From an uncultured Selenomonadaceae bacterium (lineage in GTDB: Bacteria; Bacillota; Negativicutes; Selenomonadales; Selenomonadaceae), in assembly GCA_905236595.1 (NCBI GenBank), contig CAJORE010000004.1:1-9024 (forward strand): DNA of 9,024 nt, written 5' to 3'. Both the position numbers and the translations under genes were made by a program. The first letter of the stretch is position 1, and every line of letters begins with the position of its first letter. The notes beneath the pieces were generated by a model that searched no databases, was not told the DNA's origin, and saw only the letters and a program-made list of their open reading frames with translations. Shown here piece after piece: positions 6,442 to 9,024 of the stretch.

Positions 6442-7764
6442 TTATATTGGTTCGCCTATTGCGTCATAAGCAAACCCTTGCGTAATTTTTACGCGGATAA
6501 TATCCCCGGGTCGGACGGCGGTGACGTTTTCCACATAAATTTTCCCGTCCACCTCCGGCGCCTCGCGCATGGAGCGCCCGACGGCAACCGGCAACTCATC
6601 GTCGTTCCCTTCTATCAACACGGAAAGTTCCTTGCCTTCAAGGGAAACATTGATGTCCTCGGATATTTTACTTTGCAAACTCATCAAATCGTGATAGCGC
6701 TCTTCAATGACGCTTGGCGGAACTTGGCCGCTCATATCGTAAGCAGGGGTGCCTTCTTCACGCGAAAAAGCGAACACCCCCATTTTGTCAAAGCATTGTT
6801 CTTCCACAAAATCGCGCAAAGCCTGATACTGAGCCGCCGTTTCACCGGGGAAACCGACGATGAACGACGAACGGACGGCCACCAACGGAATCCGTTCGCG
6901 AATTTTTTTGAGGAGTGTCTCTATATTGGCGCGCCTATCCGAGCGGCGCATATTTTTCAACACCGAATCGTGCGCGTGCTGAAGCGGCAAATCGACATAT
7001 TTGCAAATTTTCGGCTCTGCGGCGATTAAGTCGATAAGCTCATCGGAAAAGTTCTGCGGGTAACTGTACATTATCCTTACCCAAAAATCGCCCTCAACCT
7101 TTACTATTTCCTTCAAAAGCCGAACCAGTGCCGGCGAACCGTACAGATCACGCCCGTAACCGGTGGTGTCCTGAGCGATTAAATTTATCTCGCGAACGCC
7201 GCCCGCAACGAGTGCGGTCACTTCCGACACAACATCATCAATGGGGCGGCTGCGCATTTTGCCGCGAATAAGCGGTATGGCGCAAAACGCACAAGCGTGA
7301 TTGCAACCTTCGGCTATTTTGACGTAAGCGGTGTAAAACGGCGTCGTCAAAACCCGCGGTGTCTTATTGTTCAAAAGCAATGTCTTTTCGCCGACGAACA
7401 CAACCTTTCGTCCATTGAGCGCTTCATCAATCGCCTCTTTTATCCGATGCCATGAACCGACGCCGACTATGGCGTCCGCCTCCGGCAATTCTTCCAACAA
7501 CTGCTTGCCGTAACGTTCACCCAAGCACCCGGCGATGATCAAGGCGCGGCAATTTCCGTTTTCCTTACATTCCGCCATATTAAGAATCGTGGTTATAGCC
7601 TCTTCCTTGGCAGCCTCTATGAATGCACACGTATTTATGATGATGACATCGGCCTCCGTCGCGTCGGGGCATATAACGAACCCACCGTCTTTCAGGATGC
7701 CGATCATATTTTCGGTATCCACCAAATTTTTGGCGCAACCCAAGCTGATAAATCCCACTTTCAC
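6442..7764 (-). CDS. rimO: Ribosomal protein S12 methylthiotransferase RimO
   Basis: RimO is a cytosolic radical-SAM enzyme that adds a methylthio group to the conserved Asp of ribosomal protein S12, using two 4Fe-4S clusters. With the start chosen here (440 residues) the N-terminal MTTase domain supplies C10 (SLGCAKN), C46 (NTCAF) and C80 (AGCLGERY). The radical-SAM motif is EGCNHACAFC with C154, C158 and C161, followed by IPLIRGKMRSR. The last 65 or so residues form the TRAM domain. SLGCAKNLVD and the IRGKMRSR wording separate RimO from MiaB and MtaB. I take the GTG at 7764, which gives the usual start MKVGFISLGC and has AAAGGGG upstream. An ATG at 7818 would add 18 residues overlapping the previous gene without family support. 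It lies 23 bases after the binding-protein gene and 26 before the secreted-protein gene, suggesting one transcript. Confidence 0.95.
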   Translation of the reverse strand: MKVGFISLGCAKNLVDTENMIGILKDGGFVICPDATEADVIIINTCAFIEAAKEEAITTILNMAECKENGNCRALIIAGCLGERYGKQLLEELPEADAIVGVGSWHRIKEAIDEALNGRKVVFVGEKTLLLNNKTPRVLTTPFYTAYVKIAEGCNHACAFCAIPLIRGKMRSRPIDDVVSEVTALVAGGVREINLIAQDTTGYGRDLYGSPALVRLLKEIVKVEGDFWVRIMYSYPQNFSDELIDLIAAEPKICKYVDLPLQHAHDSVLKNMRRSDRRANIETLLKKIRERIPLVAVRSSFIVGFPGETAAQYQALRDFVEEQCFDKMGVFAFSREEGTPAYDMSGQVPPSVIEERYHDLMSLQSKISEDINVSLEGKELSVLIEGNDDELPVAVGRSMREAPEVDGKIYVENVTAVRPGDIIRVKITQGFAYDAIGEPI

Positions 7765-7787
7765 TTTACTTAGATCCCCTTTGCATA

Positions 7788-8852
7788 TTATCCGCCAAAA
7801 CGAATGTATTTCATCCACCGATCCACAAAACTTAGCTGTTCATCTTGCGAAAAGTTCGGCACATTGTCCCACAGCAGAAGATTTTTACCGGCAAAACTTT
7901 TATAGGCAATGGTGGCACGATTGACGGGCAAAAAGTAAAAACCGCTGTTTTGCAAAACGGTTTGCGCTTCATCGGTCAAAAGCCAATCGGCAAAATTCTG
8001 CGCCGCACCGCTCGTCTTTGTGTCCTGCCCGATAACTATTCCCGTTCCCGTCAAAAGATAGCCGGTGCCGTCGGCAGGGTACACAACCTTTATCGGGTAG
8101 CCGTCGTGCATATAACGCAAGGTTTCGGCCAGAGAGGCCACGGCAATGTCCACCTCGCCCATACCGGCTTGGCGAACCGGCGTCGATAAATATTTCGCAT
8201 ACTGCGTGACGTAAGGATGTATATCGCGCAAAATTTCATACGCCGCTTGATCGCCGAATTGTCCGATCATCGAACACAACAAATTCCTCGACGCATCCGC
8301 CGCCATAAAATCCGTCATGCCGATACGCGCCCCGGTAAAATCGGCTAAATCGCGCCAACTGTCGGGGACAACGGCAATGTTCTTCAGATAATCGCTGTTT
8401 ACGGCAAAGACCATCGGATCGTACCATACTCCGCTCCAAAAGCCGCCGACATCCTTAAAGTTATCCGCCACCGAATCATTTTCTTCGGAAACATACGGAA
8501 GAATATACCCGTCCGCCGCCGCTTTTTTCAATACGCCGACATCGGTCAAAAGCATGGCGGCCTCGCTCTTTCCTTTTGCGGAAATTTCCGTCGACAGACG
8601 CCTGTCCGTTTCTTCTTTGGACAGCGGCACAAAATTGATGCGCACCCGATACAAGTCCTCGTATGCTTCGGCAAGTATTGCCGCGTGTTCGGGGGGCAAA
8701 GTGGTGTAAACGGTAAACGTACCCATTATCTGACGCTCGTTTTGCCGATCCTGTCCGGCAAAGACGCCCGCCGCCAAAAGCAACGCCACCATAACAAAAA
8801 CAACAGCCATGTACCTCATGCGTCGCAACAAAACAAAAAATTTCCCGTCCAT
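7788..8852 (-). CDS. Periplasmic ABC-transporter substrate-binding protein (COG1840-like, iron/small-ligand type)
   Basis: The 354-residue protein has a signal peptide (residues 1-32: RRMRY, then a hydrophobic core ending AAGVFA, cut before GQD) and no lipobox Cys, so it should be soluble in the periplasm. The mature part is a two-lobe binding fold of the COG1840 kind: TFTVYTTLPPEHAAILAEAY at the first strand and helix, VWYDPMVFAVN in the hinge region, WRDLADF, then TGTGIVIG and the C-terminal NFADWLLTDEAQ and FYFLPVN. Relatives carry ferric iron, phosphonates or thiamine-like ligands. The paired Tyr typical of iron-binding FbpA is not obvious, so I leave the ligand open. No permease or ATPase gene is present in the window; it may work with a transporter elsewhere or feed a sensor. 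The ATG at 8852 has AAGGGAG with a rather long 12-base spacer; the ATG at 8819 has no ribosome binding site. Confidence 0.88.
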   Translation of the reverse strand: MDGKFFVLLRRMRYMAVVFVMVALLLAAGVFAGQDRQNERQIMGTFTVYTTLPPEHAAILAEAYEDLYRVRINFVPLSKEETDRRLSTEISAKGKSEAAMLLTDVGVLKKAAADGYILPYVSEENDSVADNFKDVGGFWSGVWYDPMVFAVNSDYLKNIAVVPDSWRDLADFTGARIGMTDFMAADASRNLLCSMIGQFGDQAAYEILRDIHPYVTQYAKYLSTPVRQAGMGEVDIAVASLAETLRYMHDGYPIKVVYPADGTGYLLTGTGIVIGQDTKTSGAAQNFADWLLTDEAQTVLQNSGFYFLPVNRATIAYKSFAGKNLLLWDNVPNFSQDEQLSFVDRWMKYIRFGG

Positions 8853-8879
8853 CTATACCGCAAACTCCCTTCGGAATTT

Positions 8880-8898
8880 GCAAACGTTTTCCGTTTGC
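8880..8898. promoter_or_regulatory. Short perfect palindrome in the binding-protein leader
   Basis: GCAAACG (8880-8886) and CGTTTGC (8892-8898) flank a 5-base spacer, between the predicted -10 and the ribosome binding site of the minus-strand binding-protein gene. The position suits an operator overlapping the transcription start or a leader hairpin. The same CGTTTGC arm, within the longer CCGTTTGCTTT, recurs at 5633-5643 upstream of the kinase. Confidence 0.4.
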
Positions 8899-8906
8899 TT
8901 TCCGTA

Positions 8907-8935
8907 ACTATAACATAAACCAGCGAAAATTTCCA
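8907..8935 (-). promoter_or_regulatory. Candidate sigma-70-type promoter of the binding-protein/rimO unit
   Basis: On the minus strand a TGGAAA -35-like box (8935-8930) is followed after 17 bases by TATAGT (8912-8907), which is preceded by TGT, an extended -10. It would start transcription near 8900, about 50 bases before the binding-protein ATG, and serve the downstream rimO and secreted-protein genes. The -35 is weak, so this is a moderate prediction. Confidence 0.45.
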
Positions 8936-8944
8936 CGTTAATTA

Positions 8945-9024
8945 AGGAAACGCTGCATAATTCGTCCGCACCCTTGCCGGGTCTTTTTCCGGCATACTGC
9001 GTCATTCCTCCTCAGCGTAGCACC
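8945..9024 (-). repeat. Dispersed intergenic repeat, right copy (inverted relative to the left copy)
   Basis: Read on the minus strand it has CTACGCT (9020-9014), the hairpin TGCCGG (8994-8989) with CCGGCA (8980-8975), TTATGCAG (8960-8953) and TTTCCT (8950-8945), in the same order and spacing as the left copy. The hairpin differs from the left one by a paired change. Between CTACGCT and the hairpin, the 14-base block is inverted compared with the left copy, so CGTCATTCCT appears as a direct repeat at 19-28 and 9000-9009. It lies upstream of the binding-protein promoter. Confidence 0.6.

Noticed and set aside
6430..7029. Plus-strand open frame of 199 codons
   Set aside because: It is antisense to rimO, which is intact in the other strand; the translation resembles no protein family.
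7765..7818. Longer N terminus of RimO from an upstream ATG
   Set aside because: The extra 18 residues overlap the preceding gene, lack family support, and a GTG start gives the normal RimO beginning.

Overview
The window looks like chromosomal DNA of an anaerobic, probably diderm, Firmicutes-type bacterium (Negativicutes-like, gut or rumen style). This is inferred, not proven. The hybrid kinase has the H-box and linker wording common in gut Firmicutes, and the ABC-type binding protein has an ordinary signal peptide with no lipobox Cys, which suits a periplasm. No phage, transposase, CRISPR, tRNA or rRNA gene is visible.

Layout. Positions 1-84 and 8945-9024 carry two copies of one short repeat family in opposite orientation, so the window both begins and ends in the repeat; a contig broken at repeats would look like this. 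Positions 243-1944 (minus strand) hold a close-packed trio: a lone Hpt phosphotransfer protein, an RpiB/LacA/LacB-type sugar-phosphate isomerase in which Asp replaces the usual catalytic Cys, and a metal-dependent amidohydrolase. Divergent from it is a plus-strand response regulator-diguanylate cyclase (2064-3368) with a second, degenerate GGDEF-like domain at its C terminus. It converges, across a bidirectional terminator, on a minus-strand cytosolic hybrid histidine kinase with two receiver domains (3440-5548). Further right, also on the minus strand, lies a close-packed series: a periplasmic binding protein (7788-8852), RimO (6442-7764), and an unrecognised secreted protein (5714-6415).

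How the genes fit together. The kinase (PAS-like sensor, HisKA, HATPase, REC, REC) lacks an Hpt domain. A free Hpt protein and a receiver-GGDEF protein lie beside it. Together they supply every step of a His-Asp-His-Asp phosphorelay ending in cyclic di-GMP synthesis. The isomerase and amidohydrolase are translationally coupled and probably act in one sugar or sugar-acid pathway whose substrate cannot be read from sequence. RimO is a housekeeping ribosomal-protein S12 methylthiotransferase that here shares a transcription unit with two exported proteins.

Most of the window is ordinary. The points most worth a second look are the split phosphorelay with the double GGDEF protein, the Cys-to-Asp isomerase paired with an amidohydrolase, the unknown secreted protein, and the terminal repeats with a compensatory base change in their hairpin.
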